Part shown: one piece after another, positions 21,935 to 32,200 of the stretch
Layout: every line of letters starts with the position of its first letter
How positions within the stretch are numbered: the first letter of the stretch is position 1
Source: a virus
Virus record (IMG/VR): IMGVR_UViG_3300033148_005717
Span: 1 to 45,293 of that record
Length of the DNA stretch: 45,293 bases
Reading direction: 5' to 3' (one strand)
The notes under the pieces: model-generated
What the model was told of the DNA's origin: nothing
What the model saw: the letters and a program-made list of their open reading frames with translations, nothing else
Database searches by the model: none
Made by a program: the position numbers and the translations under genes

Positions 21935-24054
21935 TGCCCCGCACAGACTTTCTATTCCCATCGTTCACTAAGGGTTTAGTGAACGGTATGGCTAATGATA
22001 CAGCGCCTATCGAGGGTTTAAAGAAGTGCCGGAACGTGGATTTCGGCAAGGCGCCTATGGGGGGTATTACACTCAGGCCGCCAACCGTAATGCGTCCGAA
22101 TTGCACGTTAGCCAATGAGTTAAATTCAGCCTTTAAAATACTACACCCCCGTTGGCTGTTTCGGTTCAGGGGTTACGAGAACGATAACTGGCCCTACGTT
22201 CTGGTAGGACGACAGGGTGCCGTCTTGATGAACCCGGCCCTGACGGACATAAGTGATATTATCAATTTCGATGACGATATGTATACCGATTCTCGCTGGG
22301 CGGTATTTGACGAAAACAGGGTATATTTTCTCGGCTACAATAACTTCCCTACCGTTATGGAAAAAGACGGTGGAAATCTAACGATTCGCCCGATGGGAGT
22401 TAAGGCTACGTGGGACATGGCTCTTGCGGCGGGCGGCAATCTTGATAGTAGTGCCGTATATCATTATCAGGTAATTACCGTAGATGAATATGGCAATCGC
22501 AGTTCTCCGTATAGTGCCGCTGATCCCTACATTAGTATTACAACAGATTCCACTAATAAGCAGGTAGTGCTTTCCGGTATATCATCTGGCGGGAGTGGAG
22601 ACAAGAAATATATCTATCGCACTTTAGGCGATGCATCCACTTATACACCCGACACCAACCCGATGGTTTTCTATCTCGTAACGACAATCCATGATAACCA
22701 AGACACCTACTCAGACACTATGTCCGATGACGATCTTAGTGGGAAAAGCATTCTTCAGGATGTAGAAAGTTATCCACCGCAGGATCTTGTCTATGCAGCC
22801 GTTCATAACGGTGTGATGTGGGGATTTCGCGAGAACGAATCTATTTTGCGCTATACCAATCGGTTCGGTTACGAGCAGTGGCCGGTAACAAATGCTATTC
22901 CTATTGGCGATCCCGATTATTTAACGGCAATAATTTCCGTTGGCGATCATCTTTTGATTTTCAAGAAAAACAAAGTTTATGCTTTCTGGGGCAGTAATAT
23001 TCACAACTTCGATTATCGTGAAGTAAGCAACATATTCGGCACAAGTTATATTGATACTATTAAATCTGTCGGTGGCAATCAGGCTATATTTCTTGATACG
23101 CAACGACGGGTTATAATGTATAATGGTGGTAATTTCACCGAAATATCCAAACCGATTAAGATTCCCTATCCGGCATGGTATACGGCTACATTATATCAGG
23201 ATTATTATATTCTCTGGATGTATCTGCCTTCCAATGTCGATCCCGAATTTGACGATACTATACCCCTGCCAATCGTTCAATATTTCCCCAAACATGAATG
23301 GTTTCGACAGGGCGAAGATCCCGATGGCGGTGGCGGCACATGGCCCCCGGATCACCCCGGTGGCGGTGGTGGTGGTGGCGATCCCCCTGATGAACCCGAT
23401 GATCCCGGTTGGGACCCGTATGATGACGTGGAATTTGAATGGGAACAACTTCCCGGTATTGGCCCGACTGAACCCCCAAAGGGGCCGAGAGAATCTATGC
23501 CTCCCCCCGGTTGGTATCCTCCCTATCGTTCCGCTACGGTAGCGGCATTGGCGTATCACATACCTACGGGTGCATGGAGCCTCTGGAATGATATACAAAT
23601 GCTTGTGCCTGAGAAACCGGATCGTTCCGCTGATAATTTCGTTTATTGGAATGGCATTTGTCCTGAAATACTGGGTAAAGCTGCGAGTGAGGACTATGCT
23701 CAGTATCCCGAATTTGTAGCGCATTCCATTGATACTGATTGCGGTATTGCCAGTCAGGAAAAGTCGTTTAAGGAAATCGAGATATATCTCGAATATATCA
23801 GTTCCCAAACATTCAACGGCGCTGTGGGACAATTGGAAATTTTCATTGATGAGGCAACTAAACCGAGCTGGCAACAGACTATAACCTACAATACGGACAA
23901 TCCACAAAAACGCTGGCGTTACCGCATACCATCGGGTAAAAACGGAACGCGAGCAAGTATTAAATTTATAGGCAATCAAAACATGAACAGGTTTAGCCTT
24001 ATGGGAGGGCGCCTCTGGTGGGAGCCGAGAGGAACGCCGAGACGTAATGCCTAA
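21934..24054 (+). CDS. Tail nozzle-like structural protein
   Basis: 706 residues, the large beta-rich protein typical of podovirus tail hubs (P22 gp10/T7 gp12 position). Starts FLFPSFTKGLVNGMANDTAP; several beta-propeller-like blades (YVLVGRQGAVLMN, VYFLGYNNFPTVM, VGGNQAIFLDTQRRVIMYNG). Residues about 465-500 hold a Gly/Pro/Asp-rich flexible insert. Function by position and composition. Confidence 0.65.
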   Translation: MPRTDFLFPSFTKGLVNGMANDTAPIEGLKKCRNVDFGKAPMGGITLRPPTVMRPNCTLANELNSAFKILHPRWLFRFRGYENDNWPYVLVGRQGAVLMNPALTDISDIINFDDDMYTDSRWAVFDENRVYFLGYNNFPTVMEKDGGNLTIRPMGVKATWDMALAAGGNLDSSAVYHYQVITVDEYGNRSSPYSAADPYISITTDSTNKQVVLSGISSGGSGDKKYIYRTLGDASTYTPDTNPMVFYLVTTIHDNQDTYSDTMSDDDLSGKSILQDVESYPPQDLVYAAVHNGVMWGFRENESILRYTNRFGYEQWPVTNAIPIGDPDYLTAIISVGDHLLIFKKNKVYAFWGSNIHNFDYREVSNIFGTSYIDTIKSVGGNQAIFLDTQRRVIMYNGGNFTEISKPIKIPYPAWYTATLYQDYYILWMYLPSNVDPEFDDTIPLPIVQYFPKHEWFRQGEDPDGGGGTWPPDHPGGGGGGGDPPDEPDDPGWDPYDDVEFEWEQLPGIGPTEPPKGPRESMPPPGWYPPYRSATVAALAYHIPTGAWSLWNDIQMLVPEKPDRSADNFVYWNGICPEILGKAASEDYAQYPEFVAHSIDTDCGIASQEKSFKEIEIYLEYISSQTFNGAVGQLEIFIDEATKPSWQQTITYNTDNPQKRWRYRIPSGKNGTRASIKFIGNQNMNRFSLMGGRLWWEPRGTPRRNA

Positions 24055-24340
24055 AACTTCATTACCACCCGAACAGGAACAACAGTTAAAGAAACTGTTT
24101 ATCGAATCAATAAACGGCAAAGACACGCTTATAGCTTTTGGTCATGTAAAACTCGCCAGTGGTAAGGCGGTCGTAACAAGACCGGACGGTATGGCCGATT
24201 ACGAGGTATTTACTTCACAGCGGGGTGTTGTGCCGACAACTTATACTTATTCGGTAGAATACTGGCCGAGTAGTTTTATTATACACTCCAGCGACTCTGG
24301 AGACACAGCAGAAATATCATATTTAATTATAGGTAACTAA
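24047..24340 (+). CDS. Small structural protein
   Basis: 97 residues, overlapping the previous gene by 8 bp. Helix then beta domain (YTYSVEYWPSSFIIHSS). Likely virion-associated by position; no family recognised. Confidence 0.5.
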   Translation: MPKTSLPPEQEQQLKKLFIESINGKDTLIAFGHVKLASGKAVVTRPDGMADYEVFTSQRGVVPTTYTYSVEYWPSSFIIHSSDSGDTAEISYLIIGN

Positions 24341-24352
24341 AGGGGGAATATT

Positions 24353-24946
24353 ATGGGATTATTCGCTAAGCTCGGTGGCATGGGCGGTCTTGGAACCTTA
24401 TTGGGTGGAGTAGGCATGCTTGGGGAAACTTTATTCGGTGGTGGTCGTGAATCGCCAGAGAAGCTGGTTAATTTTTCCGCATGGGCTGACCAGCTTAATC
24501 GTATGGTTACCGAACAAGAAAGATTAGGTGGCCGGACTACCAATTTATACGGTCAAAGTCTGGGTGCTGTCAATCAAGCGTTATCTGGGCAAATGGGGCT
24601 ATCGCCTGAAATGATGCGCATGATGAGCGACAGATATAATCGTTCACTCGATCCATCGTTTGCTATGGGTCGTGATGAACTACGGCGCTCTTTCAATCCA
24701 CGGCTTGCCGGTAGCGGTGCGGCCGGGGCTTCAATGGGACAACTCTTAGGCCAGCAGGCACAAGCGCGTTCATCGGGACAAGCTGACATACAGATACAGG
24801 ATTTATTTGCCCGACACCAGGGACGCATGGCAGGATTACAGGGCATACAGGGTATGTATGGAACGTCTCAGAGTGCCTTGATGAACCTATTGGCTCAGCT
24901 TGCCGAACATACCAGAACGCAAACCGCTGGATTTCATGGAAGGTGA
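24353..24946 (+). CDS. Internal virion (ejection-like) protein
   Basis: 197 residues, Gly/Ala/Met/Gln-rich. N-terminus GGMGGLGTLLGGVGMLGETL is a glycine-zipper-like membrane-active segment; the rest is helical. This composition and location fit podovirus DNA-ejection proteins. Confidence 0.6.
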   Translation: MGLFAKLGGMGGLGTLLGGVGMLGETLFGGGRESPEKLVNFSAWADQLNRMVTEQERLGGRTTNLYGQSLGAVNQALSGQMGLSPEMMRMMSDRYNRSLDPSFAMGRDELRRSFNPRLAGSGAAGASMGQLLGQQAQARSSGQADIQIQDLFARHQGRMAGLQGIQGMYGTSQSALMNLLAQLAEHTRTQTAGFHGR

Positions 24947-24952
24947 TAAGCG

Positions 24953-25819
24953 ATGCCGAGAAAACGAAGTGATTGGGAAAAGTTCTTTCGTGCGTTGCAG
25001 ATTGCCGGGCAGACTATGGGTGGGTTGGCGCAGTTGAAGCAGTATCGGGCACAGCAAGAAGCGGAGGAACAAGAAGCTAAGGCTGAAGCGGAAGAAATAG
25101 AAGCCAAAAAAGGGTTCTGGAAAAAACGATTAGAGAATCCTTTGAATGTGCAGGATGTTGCAGGTATTCCCATGATTCCCTCTTCTGGGAAACCGTTGGC
25201 TGCTCATGTGCTGTCAGGCATGTATGATAAACACCAACGTGAATCTGATGTTCGCTTAATTGATACATATCGTATGCTTGGACAAACACCTCCTGCATGG
25301 TTAAAAGAAAGAGCAAAACCATTTGAATCAACTATGATTCCAGAAAGGGCTATACCCAAGAAAGAAAAACCTGAAGAACTTAGCGAGGCACAGAAAAACA
25401 TTAATGCTCATGTAAAAAAGATGTTAGGGAAAGAACTTACACCAGAAGAACTGATTCGCACAATGATGAGTCCATTACCAAGTAAAAAGGATGTTCGGGA
25501 CACCGTAAAAAAGGAACAGGGTAACTGGGATAAAGAAGTTCGTAGTTATGTGATTAGTGCCAACACGGTATTCCCGAAGATGTCTGAACTCTTAGATAAA
25601 CGACAGGGCGTTATGTTTGTGCGGGAAAAACCCGAAGGTTGGAGCGGAGAAGAATGGAAAGATTACAATAGGGAAACAGCAAGAATACATAACATTTTCG
25701 GTGCAAGACCCGAAATGCCTGTAGATCCAGAAATAACCAAAGCTCGCAATAAGTTAAAGTCTGGCGAATGGAATCAAGCAACATATAACGATTTCATAAA
25801 ATGGTATCAAACTGAATAA
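24953..25819 (+). CDS. Coiled-coil internal virion protein
   Basis: 288 residues with a Glu/Ala/Lys coiled coil at residues 28-55 and a helical C-terminal half. Coupled to the next gene by TAATG. Probably an ejection or internal head protein by position. Confidence 0.55.
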   Translation: MPRKRSDWEKFFRALQIAGQTMGGLAQLKQYRAQQEAEEQEAKAEAEEIEAKKGFWKKRLENPLNVQDVAGIPMIPSSGKPLAAHVLSGMYDKHQRESDVRLIDTYRMLGQTPPAWLKERAKPFESTMIPERAIPKKEKPEELSEAQKNINAHVKKMLGKELTPEELIRTMMSPLPSKKDVRDTVKKEQGNWDKEVRSYVISANTVFPKMSELLDKRQGVMFVREKPEGWSGEEWKDYNRETARIHNIFGARPEMPVDPEITKARNKLKSGEWNQATYNDFIKWYQTE

Positions 25820-28449
25820 TGCCTAAATCCGTTGAAGAATTTGAACAGTTGAGAAGCCAACCTAAAACGGTAGAGACGTTTGAGGCAATGCGAAAGAAAA
25901 CCAAACCTGTTGATTTTCTTAAAACATCTCCCCAGCCCCTTCAGCCCACTACGTATCTTGAACGAATTACATCTGTTCTACCATCTGCTACAGTTGCCAA
26001 GCCCATTGAATCTAAATTCGATTTGGGCGATGAACCCGAAGAACCGTCAAGTGCGGCTGCTGTATTTCGTAATGCGTTACGAAATATTAAAGGTCTTGTT
26101 AATCTTTCCGCCCAAGCAGAAGGTGTTACCCAAATGATTGAACGCATTAATAGTGCTGGTGAATTTTCGGTTGCGGGTGGCTTTAAGCAAATAGCCAAAG
26201 AGCTCGGTCATATAGTAGCACCATTGGGAGATATAGCAAAACTTCATATTTACCGTCAACTCCCCCAAGAATTACAGGATATGCCGGAGATACAGGAGCG
26301 TCAATCAGAGTCATACCGCAACCTTGGACTTGATCCTCTTAGTGTTCCAATGTCTGTAGCTATGTTACTCGGTGGGGGTATGATCGCCAAAGGACAGATT
26401 GTTCCGAAAGCACAATATCTCAAGAGTAGATTAACGACAAAGATACCGAAAGTTACAAAAAGGGTCATTCCGGGAGTTGCTAAAAAATTAGTTCCCGAAG
26501 CCGGTAAGGTTTACGTTCCCATTAACGAAGTGCGTGGTGCCGTTGATAAAGCCGTTAAAGCACTTGATATAAAAACCGCCCCCGAAACTCAGGCAGTTAA
26601 GGAATTGGGATTCGTGAGACGTGGTGATATTGCCGAGGCCGATGTCCGCACAGGATTTGCCGTTAAGGAAATCAGGCGAGTTATGCCCGATAAAGCTAAA
26701 CGTGAAGCGATTACCCATGCTATTGAGAATCCTAAATTGCGATCTGGTTTATCTGAAATTGAAAAGGGTGTTCTCAATGAGGTTAATCGCTTTTATAAAG
26801 AGGGGTTCAAAATTGCTCAAGAAAACGATGTTATCAATTCGGCATTGGAAAACTACGTCACTCACGTATGGAAACGGGATGCTAAATTCAGATTGTTTAG
26901 TGGTCGGTTTATATCTCCCCGAACTCCATTTGCTAAACAGCGTAAAATTCCCACCATTGCGGAAGGCAAGAATAAAGGATTAACGCCCCTTACGGAAGAC
27001 GTAACAGAACTCATGGAAATATGGTCACGTTCTGTGCATCGGGCTATTGCCAATAAGCGTTATCTTGACAATCTCAAAGTAATGACCGCTGAGGATGGCA
27101 ATCTGCTTATTCAGCCTGCCACATCTGCTCCATCTAATTTTATATCTTTCGACCATCCTTCTCTTACTCGCTATATTTGGCGAGGAAAGGGCAAAAAGGG
27201 TGCTCTTGTTCAAATGGGTGTCAAGGTGCATCCTGATATAGCAGGGCCGATAGAAGTTGCATTTGGGCGGGGTTGGAATCCACAAGGTAAGTGGTCACAA
27301 AGAGTATTCAATGCTTATACTGCATTAGATAGAGCTGCCAAGAAATCTATTTTAACAATATCATTATTCCATTATCACGCATTATCGGAGTCGGCTATAG
27401 CCACCGGACAAACACCCTTGGCGTTTGTGCGTGGGGTTGCTAAACTTGCCAACAATGAAGAACTGGTTGTGCGAGCAAAACGATCAGGATTACAGATTGG
27501 CGGAACGCCCGACGTAGCGAGACAGTCATTGCGATTTGAGAGGGTTCCTGCCTTAAAACAAACTATTGGTAAAATTATTGAGAAAAACGATAAGGTTCTA
27601 TGGGACAACATTCACGCCGGGGGAAAGATTGAAATCTTTGATCGGCTTACTCGTGATGCCCTTACTAATAAAAAATATTCTCATTTAAAACCCTCACAGA
27701 TAGACCGTGTTGTATCTGAATTTATAAATGATGCTTATGGTGGATTAGATTGGGAAGCAATGGGAGTATCAGCTAAAAAGCAATGGCTTTTACAACGCTC
27801 TATGCTTGCCCCCGACTGGACGACTTCTCAGGTGCGAGTATTCAAAGGAATGTTTCGTATAGGTGAAAAGGGAACACCCCGGAGATTAAGTGGTCAATTA
27901 TATAGGGCTTATTGGCGTAGGGCTATAATGTATAACTATGGTGGCGCCAATGCCCTCAATTATACTTTTACTGCGTGGAAAGCGGGTGATCCATCAAAGG
28001 GTCATTTTATGATGCAAAATGCACCGGGACATAGATTTCAATTAGAACTACCTTATAATGGGCCTGATGACAAACCCCGATGGATACAGGTTGGCAAGCA
28101 GTTTATGGAACCATTCAGATACGCAGAAGATCTCATTGAGGGTAAACCCCTTAGAACCATTTCAGCCAAAATGAGTCCTACGGCTCGCATTGTATTGGGG
28201 AACATATTTAACCGGCGGTATCCGGGTGGCCCACGTTTATATCAGAAAGACGATAAGGCATACATGAAATATTTAAAATCTCTTGGATATACCGCTGAAT
28301 CCGTAGCTCCCATTCCCGCACAGCAATATCTTGATATGTTCAAGGGACGCAAGACACTTGAAGATGCGATTATATCCAGTTTGGGATTTCCGGTTAAAAA
28401 AGATTACAAGAAACCATCTCGTAGTAGCGGTAGATCGGGGGGTCGCTGA
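25819..28449 (+). CDS. Large internal virion protein
   Basis: 876 residues, the largest protein here. N-terminal VEEFEQLRSQPKTVETFEAM repeats, then long helical regions, a basic C-terminus ending RSSGRSGGR. Resembles the large polyvalent/ejection proteins of metagenomic podoviruses. No lytic transglycosylase catalytic motif is visible. Confidence 0.55.
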   Translation: MPKSVEEFEQLRSQPKTVETFEAMRKKTKPVDFLKTSPQPLQPTTYLERITSVLPSATVAKPIESKFDLGDEPEEPSSAAAVFRNALRNIKGLVNLSAQAEGVTQMIERINSAGEFSVAGGFKQIAKELGHIVAPLGDIAKLHIYRQLPQELQDMPEIQERQSESYRNLGLDPLSVPMSVAMLLGGGMIAKGQIVPKAQYLKSRLTTKIPKVTKRVIPGVAKKLVPEAGKVYVPINEVRGAVDKAVKALDIKTAPETQAVKELGFVRRGDIAEADVRTGFAVKEIRRVMPDKAKREAITHAIENPKLRSGLSEIEKGVLNEVNRFYKEGFKIAQENDVINSALENYVTHVWKRDAKFRLFSGRFISPRTPFAKQRKIPTIAEGKNKGLTPLTEDVTELMEIWSRSVHRAIANKRYLDNLKVMTAEDGNLLIQPATSAPSNFISFDHPSLTRYIWRGKGKKGALVQMGVKVHPDIAGPIEVAFGRGWNPQGKWSQRVFNAYTALDRAAKKSILTISLFHYHALSESAIATGQTPLAFVRGVAKLANNEELVVRAKRSGLQIGGTPDVARQSLRFERVPALKQTIGKIIEKNDKVLWDNIHAGGKIEIFDRLTRDALTNKKYSHLKPSQIDRVVSEFINDAYGGLDWEAMGVSAKKQWLLQRSMLAPDWTTSQVRVFKGMFRIGEKGTPRRLSGQLYRAYWRRAIMYNYGGANALNYTFTAWKAGDPSKGHFMMQNAPGHRFQLELPYNGPDDKPRWIQVGKQFMEPFRYAEDLIEGKPLRTISAKMSPTARIVLGNIFNRRYPGGPRLYQKDDKAYMKYLKSLGYTAESVAPIPAQQYLDMFKGRKTLEDAIISSLGFPVKKDYKKPSRSSGRSGGR

Positions 28450-28652
28450 TGACGAACGGGAGATACAACGGTGTGATTAAGATTATTGGCGTTGTCGTAA
28501 TGCTTGTGGTTTTGATAGTAGGTGTGGGCGTAGCCTACGGCGAACTCAAAACCAAAGTTAATAATAATGAGAAAGATATAGCGGAAATGCAAGACGAACT
28601 CAGGACGATAGGAGAAGGCGTTGCAGAGCTTCTCAGGCGAACAGATGAATAA
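28449..28652 (+). CDS. Single-TM coiled-coil membrane protein, i-spanin-like
   Basis: 67 residues; membrane helix (residues 9-30, IIGVVVMLVVLIVGVGVAY), then a coiled coil (KVNNNEKDIAEMQDELRTI). N-in topology matches inner-membrane spanins; an XhlA-like or holin-accessory role is also possible. TGATG coupling to the large virion gene. Confidence 0.55.
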   Translation: MTNGRYNGVIKIIGVVVMLVVLIVGVGVAYGELKTKVNNNEKDIAEMQDELRTIGEGVAELLRRTDE

Positions 28653-28767
28653 CATCGATTACGACAGGCGTAATTTCAGGCAGGCGTTGCCGGTGTTAAT
28701 AATAATTGCCCTGTTATGCCTGTGGGCTTTGGGGAATCAGGCTTTCGGGTCGACGGTCGCCGTTTAA
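28645..28767 (+). CDS. 40-residue membrane peptide
   Basis: ATG 28645 inside the end of the previous gene. Basic start, then a hydrophobic helix (LPVLIIIALLCLWALG). Could be a holin-type or spanin-partner peptide; no lipobox. Start lacks a strong RBS but is coupled by overlap. Confidence 0.5.
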   Translation: MNNIDYDRRNFRQALPVLIIIALLCLWALGNQAFGSTVAV

Positions 28768-28770
28768 AAA

Positions 28771-29976
28771 ATGAAAAAGCTGATTGTAATATTGTTGTTG
28801 TTTTACGGTTCGGCATTTGCCGATGTTGACACGCTAAAAGTTGATAATGATGACGATGTAATAGATGCTTACATTAAAAAAAGTTCGGCAGATGTTAATT
28901 ATGGCAATACTGGCACCAGTTTTTTATATGATGATAACAGTTCATATATTTATCAATATGTAATAGCGGCCTTAAATGTCAACGACAGCATTGGAGCGGG
29001 GAAAATAATTACCTTTGCAGCTTGTAGTATTTATGTTACACAAACAAGCGGTAACGATCCGACCGTATTCGCACACGGGACATTCAAGCCTTGGACAGAA
29101 CTTGGAGTTACGTGGAACGACTGGATAAATCCTGATAATGAATGGACTGATCCGGGTATTGAGTGCGCTGATGACGCTGGAGTATTTAACGAATGCCCCA
29201 ATGATGTTAGTTGTATAGCCGATTCGGCGGATAGAACGGCTACGGCAGATGATTCTTATCAGGTAACATCAACTGGTTATTTTGGAGTTGAGATCACAGA
29301 TATAGCCAATGATGCTTATAACAATGATAAACAGATTGGCGTTAAACTGTCGGAAGATTTTGATGAGAACGGTTTATATATAACCACCAGAGAAACTGGT
29401 TCAAACGAACCCTTTTTTACGATCATTTATGAAGATGCGATGGACTACGAAAGCGGATACGGCGGCGCCGCTTATCCCGATGAGCAAGAGGGCTGGACTG
29501 AACCGGTCGCTATGTGTGACGCTCCCGACGCCTCTTGCGCCGAATATTACGGAACCGGAAAAGAATGGGTCTGCATTTATACATACGATTTTTCTATTCC
29601 CGATGGAGCGGTCATCGAAAGCATAAACGCAGCCGTAACCTGCTACGCTCCTGAAAAAACCGAACAGGACAGGACGTGGGATATCGCATTGAGTAAAGAC
29701 AGCACCAATACGGCCGGGAATATATATTCGTATGCCAGTGAGGAACTCCAGGACTGCCAAAGTTTGGCCGAGGTTGTTGTCGAGGGCAACGGCAAGTGGG
29801 GCACGGAGTGGTCGGCGAGTGAAATAAATTCACGAGGCTTCGGCGCCATGATAAGGGATAACGACGATACGGCCGCGGAACTTGGCTTCGATGCGGTGGA
29901 GATAACGGTTTATTATACTCCGGCTGGCGGGGCACCGGAAACCAACAGGCGATTAACATTATTAAAGGACAAATAA
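28771..29976 (+). CDS. Secreted DNRLRE-domain protein
   Basis: 401 residues. Clear Sec signal peptide (KKLIVILLLFYGSAFA, cleavage before DVD). Residues 30-215 match the DNRLRE pattern: DVIDAYI, NYGNTG, PWTELGVTWNDW and a final YFGVEITDIA; a second beta domain follows. DNRLRE proteins are usually surface or secreted bacterial proteins. An exported product in the fibre position is unusual. Confidence 0.65.
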   Translation: MKKLIVILLLFYGSAFADVDTLKVDNDDDVIDAYIKKSSADVNYGNTGTSFLYDDNSSYIYQYVIAALNVNDSIGAGKIITFAACSIYVTQTSGNDPTVFAHGTFKPWTELGVTWNDWINPDNEWTDPGIECADDAGVFNECPNDVSCIADSADRTATADDSYQVTSTGYFGVEITDIANDAYNNDKQIGVKLSEDFDENGLYITTRETGSNEPFFTIIYEDAMDYESGYGGAAYPDEQEGWTEPVAMCDAPDASCAEYYGTGKEWVCIYTYDFSIPDGAVIESINAAVTCYAPEKTEQDRTWDIALSKDSTNTAGNIYSYASEELQDCQSLAEVVVEGNGKWGTEWSASEINSRGFGAMIRDNDDTAAELGFDAVEITVYYTPAGGAPETNRRLTLLKDK

Positions 29977-29977
29977 G

Positions 29978-32200
29978 ATGAAAAGGTTACTAACAATATT
30001 ATTGGTTGTCTGTTTTTGTGCGCCGGTTTACGGCGGCGGGACGATGTATCTCAAGGGCACGGATACGTTCATGATTTCTCATGGCGTGCCTGATTCGGCG
30101 GGGTTAGCCTATACTGCCGCTGATTCGGTTCAGATAACGGTTATGTTTCAGGACGGCACCGAATCAATGGCGGCGACGTGGTTTAATAACGCCGATGCAC
30201 AGGCGGTTTTATCAAATGGTAAATTATATTTCTATGATGTTTGGACAGACATGAACGGTTCGGATAGTCTGGGCGCATATACGGTTACGGCTCGATGGTA
30301 TGATGGAAGCGATGCGGCACTCGATTATCAAGAAACCTACACGGTTATACAGGTAACTAAGAATCTGGAAACCATATCAACTATCATCAATAATGTAAGT
30401 TCAATAGAAGAAGAAGTTACAAACATCGATGGTTGGAATCCCATTACCGATAATGATTCACTTATAATAGATCAAAGCACAAGGATTCCTGTCGGCGATA
30501 CCATTCAACGTAACGCTTCGACGTTTGATCCCACGTCCGATTCGGTAAACGTAGACGGTTCGGCTTTGGCGGCTACTGCGGGGGCGATAAGCAATACAAC
30601 ATTGGACGATGATGTTGATGTGAATGTTGCTACTATTACGGATGATGGTATCAAGGCCGCCGATTTTGCTCCCGATGCCTTAGTTGCGGCTGCTTTCGCT
30701 GATGATTTCTGGGCGGCTTTGGCGGATTCAGCTTGGTTAAGATCGTTGAGTAGCGGTAAGCGGATTATTGATGGGGTTGGAACCGCTGGAATTGAACTGC
30801 GGGATGTAGATATGCGAATTGCGGGCTATTCTGCCATCGGAACCATCGAGGACAGTTCAGGCAATACCGCTACCATGTTCCAGACCGATTTAGCTGACAC
30901 CGACAACGATATTTATAATCGAAGTATGATTGTATTCTTAACGGGCACAGGCGCAGAAGGACAAGTAACATCCATTACCGATTACGTTGGAGCTTCAGGT
31001 GTTGTTTATATCAACCCCGGCTTATCAACGGGTGCGCCCAACACTGGAGACAGTTTTGCGGTATTGATGATGCAAAGTAGTTTAATTCCGAATGATCCCG
31101 ATTCTAACCTGGTTAGCATGGGTGGCACTTATCCTATTATTAGTGATCTTAACCGCAACGGTGATACACTTGCGGTTATGCCACAACATTGGACAGCGGC
31201 AGAGTCTACAGCCTATCAAGGTGATGCGGCCGGATTAACGGCTAAAGAAATTATCGATTCATTGTCTGAAGCCTATTTTGATACTGTTTACGCAGTCGCC
31301 GATTTCGATTCAGCGTTTTGGAAATTGATTGCTGATTCGAGTGGCGGCGGCGGCGGTGGTGCGGGCATAGGCGATTCAACCATTGCCAGAGTGGATTCAA
31401 TACTTACGTCACTGGGTTTCGACGAAGGCGGCCCGACGGATCTGAAATCGGTTCAGGATAAACTTGGCCTCGAATGGACAGCTTCCGATGCGACTGTATA
31501 TGAACAGCTTGTTGACATTGAAGATGACAGCACTGGCATACCCGATAGTCTCATTGCAAGAGTGGATTCTATGTGGACGTTTTTCGGTGGACGTGGTGAA
31601 AACACCTGTAAAATCTACGTGAAATCGGGTGCTAATTATCCCGCTAATCTTACCGTGAAAATGGTAGCATCCGGCGGCACAAGCTATTACCAGCAAACGG
31701 ATGCCAACGGTCTGGCGTTATTCCAGTTAGACGACGGCACATATTCCGGTTATCTTATATCGTCTCCCGCCTACTCTCAGGATACGTTACCACAAACATT
31801 TACGTTTACCGCCGATTATAATGATACACTTACGGCTTCGGCAACAACTGTCGGTTCGCCCGGTGGCGGCGCTAACTTCTGCTCAACCTACATTTACACC
31901 TACGGTATTCTGGGCGATACTATTGAGGGCGCTACGTTCTCAATGGTGCCTAAAGGACGCGGGCCGTGGATCGACAGTAACGGTGTCGCTATAATTCCAT
32001 TGGTGAAAACGGCTGCAACCAACAGTAACGGCTATGTCGGACTTGCCGTTTACCGTTCGAGCGTAGTCAGACAATTACAGCCTGACGGCACCCAGGGTGG
32101 CGATAGTCTCAAGTATGATATTTCTTTAACGTATAAGAATCGAATATGGAGAGCCGACGATAGGGTTGTTCCCGATAGCGGCTCATGGTGGGTAAAGTGA
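29978..32200 (+). CDS. Fibre-like protein with signal peptide
   Basis: 740 residues. Signal peptide KRLLTILLVVCFCAPVYG. BppU-like N-terminal beta domain (VQITVMFQDGTES), coiled-coil segment (LETISTIINNVSSIEEEV), a repeated I-x-D-S-x-I-A-R-V-D-S motif twice, and C-terminal beta domains with Gly runs. Tail-fibre architecture, but exported. Located between internal virion and lysis genes. Confidence 0.6.
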   Translation: MKRLLTILLVVCFCAPVYGGGTMYLKGTDTFMISHGVPDSAGLAYTAADSVQITVMFQDGTESMAATWFNNADAQAVLSNGKLYFYDVWTDMNGSDSLGAYTVTARWYDGSDAALDYQETYTVIQVTKNLETISTIINNVSSIEEEVTNIDGWNPITDNDSLIIDQSTRIPVGDTIQRNASTFDPTSDSVNVDGSALAATAGAISNTTLDDDVDVNVATITDDGIKAADFAPDALVAAAFADDFWAALADSAWLRSLSSGKRIIDGVGTAGIELRDVDMRIAGYSAIGTIEDSSGNTATMFQTDLADTDNDIYNRSMIVFLTGTGAEGQVTSITDYVGASGVVYINPGLSTGAPNTGDSFAVLMMQSSLIPNDPDSNLVSMGGTYPIISDLNRNGDTLAVMPQHWTAAESTAYQGDAAGLTAKEIIDSLSEAYFDTVYAVADFDSAFWKLIADSSGGGGGGAGIGDSTIARVDSILTSLGFDEGGPTDLKSVQDKLGLEWTASDATVYEQLVDIEDDSTGIPDSLIARVDSMWTFFGGRGENTCKIYVKSGANYPANLTVKMVASGGTSYYQQTDANGLALFQLDDGTYSGYLISSPAYSQDTLPQTFTFTADYNDTLTASATTVGSPGGGANFCSTYIYTYGILGDTIEGATFSMVPKGRGPWIDSNGVAIIPLVKTAATNSNGYVGLAVYRSSVVRQLQPDGTQGGDSLKYDISLTYKNRIWRADDRVVPDSGSWWVK

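Noticed and set aside
23191-24126. Long minus-strand ORF (311 codons)
   Set aside because: Shadow of the tail nozzle-like gene; no recognisable domain.
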